From: an uncultured Bacilli bacterium
Lineage (GTDB): Bacteria; Bacillota_I; Bacilli_A; RFN20; CAG-631
DNA: 6,401 nucleotides
Reading direction: 5' to 3'
NCBI GenBank assembly: GCA_934215405.1
Contig: CAKPZU010000115.1
Coordinates: 1-6,401 of the forward strand
A model generated the notes under the pieces. That model was not told the DNA's origin. It saw only the letters and a list, made by a program, of their open reading frames with translations, and made no database searches. A program made the translations under genes and the position numbers. Shown here piece by piece: positions 5,366 through 6,401 of the stretch. Within the stretch, counting starts at the first letter, position 1; every line of letters starts with the position of its first letter.

Positions 5366-6401
5366 CTATCCAAAAATGATATTCATCACAACATCAATTA
5401 TAAGATCCTTTTCATCTGCCTTTGATTCAGCAATTAATAGAGTTAATGCTGCTAGTGTATTATTTGATATACATGTTTTTCCATCTCTATATAATAAGCC
5501 ATAAAAATTCATGAAATATAAAAATATTGAAGCTGCTATTCTTTTATTTCCATCAATAAAAGCATGATCCTTGACTGTAAAATACAGTAAATTTGCTGCC
5601 TTTAATTCAACACTTGGATAAACATCCTCTCCATCAAACGATTGATAAATATTACCTATAATAGATTTAAAATCACTATTTCTTTCTTGAGCAAATAAAT
5701 CTCCTCTTTCATTAAATTTTAACTTATTAATAACTTGCATACAATCTTCATAAGTAACTATTCTATCATCCTTCTTACCACTTATTTTAGGTACACATTG
5801 GTGGTCATAATCATCTAATAGGTCAAGTCCTTTTGAAAAATAATTTATAACAAGCAAGACATCCTTAACATTATCATTTGTAAGTTCTTCTGCATTTCTT
5901 GAAGCAATATCTATTAATTTAACTGTTTTTTCTAAATATTCTAAACGTTGTTTATTAATTGCATAGCCTTTTAGCAAGTAAGATTTTAAAACATTATTTG
6001 CCCAACGTCTAAAAGCTATACCTTGTGAAGATTTAACACGATATCACACAGAAATAATTACATCTAAATTGTAAAAGAAACATCATAAGTTTTTCCATCC
6101 GAAGCAGTTTGTGCAAAAATTGCACATACTGATTTTTCTCCAGAAAGTTCTTCAGCCAAAGCGTTTTTTATATGTTTTAAAATAACTGTTCTATCTCTTC
6201 CATATAACCTTGATATTTGATCTTGGTTTAGCCAAACAGTATCATCTTTAACATTGACTTCAAGTTGTACTCCTTGATTTTCAAATAAAACTATTTCATT
6301 CTTACCATTAGGACTTATTTTTTTATCCAATTTAGTATTAGACTCAAATAAATCATTAACGTCTACATCATATTGAGAAATTAACCTGACAATTGCATCA
6401 T
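5366..6401 (-). pseudogene. RhuM-Fic (virulence RhuM family plus Fic domain) protein, broken; 5' end beyond window
   Basis: The ancestral protein was about 345 residues or more. The first fragment (down to 6064) has the RhuM-type start: EIVLFENQGVQLEVNV, then TVWLNQDQISRLYGRDRTVI, a helix-turn-helix-like stretch, and ASDGKTYDVSF. At TTTT (6073-6076) one T is missing relative to the family, sending the frame to TAG at 6064. Restoring it gives YNLDVIISV-stop-YRVKSSQG, where family members have SVGYRV, so TGA at 6044-6046 is a Gly-to-stop change. Downstream RRWANNVLKSYLLKGYAIN leads into the Fic domain, with motif HAFIDGNKR (5540-5566). The catalytic His, the Asp and the GNKR loop are kept, with Ala where many have Pro. 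Fic enzymes transfer AMP or similar groups to proteins; this class is often toxin-like. TTG codons at 5977 and 6330 are not convincing starts, lacking ribosome sites. The frame stays open to the right edge. Confidence 0.9.

Noticed and set aside
6044..6076. Programmed -1 frameshift or TGA read as Trp in the RhuM-Fic gene
   Set aside because: TTCTTTTAC is not a canonical slippery heptamer with a visible downstream structure. The TGA replaces a conserved Gly, not Trp. Other genes here use TGG for Trp and TGA as a true stop.
1..6401. CRISPR arrays, tRNA or rRNA genes, insertion sequences, attachment sites
   Set aside because: No regularly spaced repeats, cloverleaf-like sequence, transposase motif or terminal inverted repeats with flanking duplications were seen on either strand.

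Overview
The window is a very AT-rich piece of a low-GC Gram-positive-type genome. The ATTTTAT-rich intergenic DNA, GAGG-type ribosome sites, intrinsic terminators, extended -10 promoters and protein families (FeoA-FeoB fusion, FeoB-associated Cys-rich protein, RhuM-Fic, MerR-GyrI) fit Bacillota or Mycoplasmatota. Acholeplasma, Izemoplasma or Erysipelotrichia-like lineages are plausible, but I cannot fix the genus. Tryptophan is written TGG and TGA is used as a stop, so the code looks standard rather than the Mycoplasma code. Every gene lies on the minus strand and is read right to left.

Left half (1-3400): a ferrous-iron uptake operon. Its order is feoAB (one 784-residue protein with a FeoA domain joined to FeoB), a 57-residue FeoB-associated Cys-rich membrane peptide one base later, and a gene of uncertain family (possibly DUF3196-like) that overlaps the peptide gene by 14 bases and runs off the left edge. 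Upstream are two candidate promoters. The distal one (TTGACA, 17-bp spacer) overlaps two palindromes and would give a leader of about 225 bases containing a terminator-like hairpin. The proximal one is an extended -10 next to an 18-bp inverted repeat. This two-stage control region is the most interesting intact part of the window.

Middle (3571-4100): a single-gene unit for a small NifX/NafY-like metal-cluster-binding protein with a His/Cys-rich tail. It has its own extended -10 promoter, an inverted repeat at the -35 position and an intrinsic terminator. No nitrogenase genes are present.

Right half (4323-6401): two broken genes. The first is a MerR-family regulator with a GyrI-like effector domain. 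It is split by a small internal deletion and a one-base frameshift, yet still has an intact MerR-type promoter (19-bp spacer with a central dyad). The second is a RhuM-Fic protein, split by a one-base frameshift and a Gly-to-stop change; its Fic catalytic motif is still readable downstream. The contrast between an intact iron/metal half and a decaying right half suggests loss of accessory regulator and toxin-like genes.
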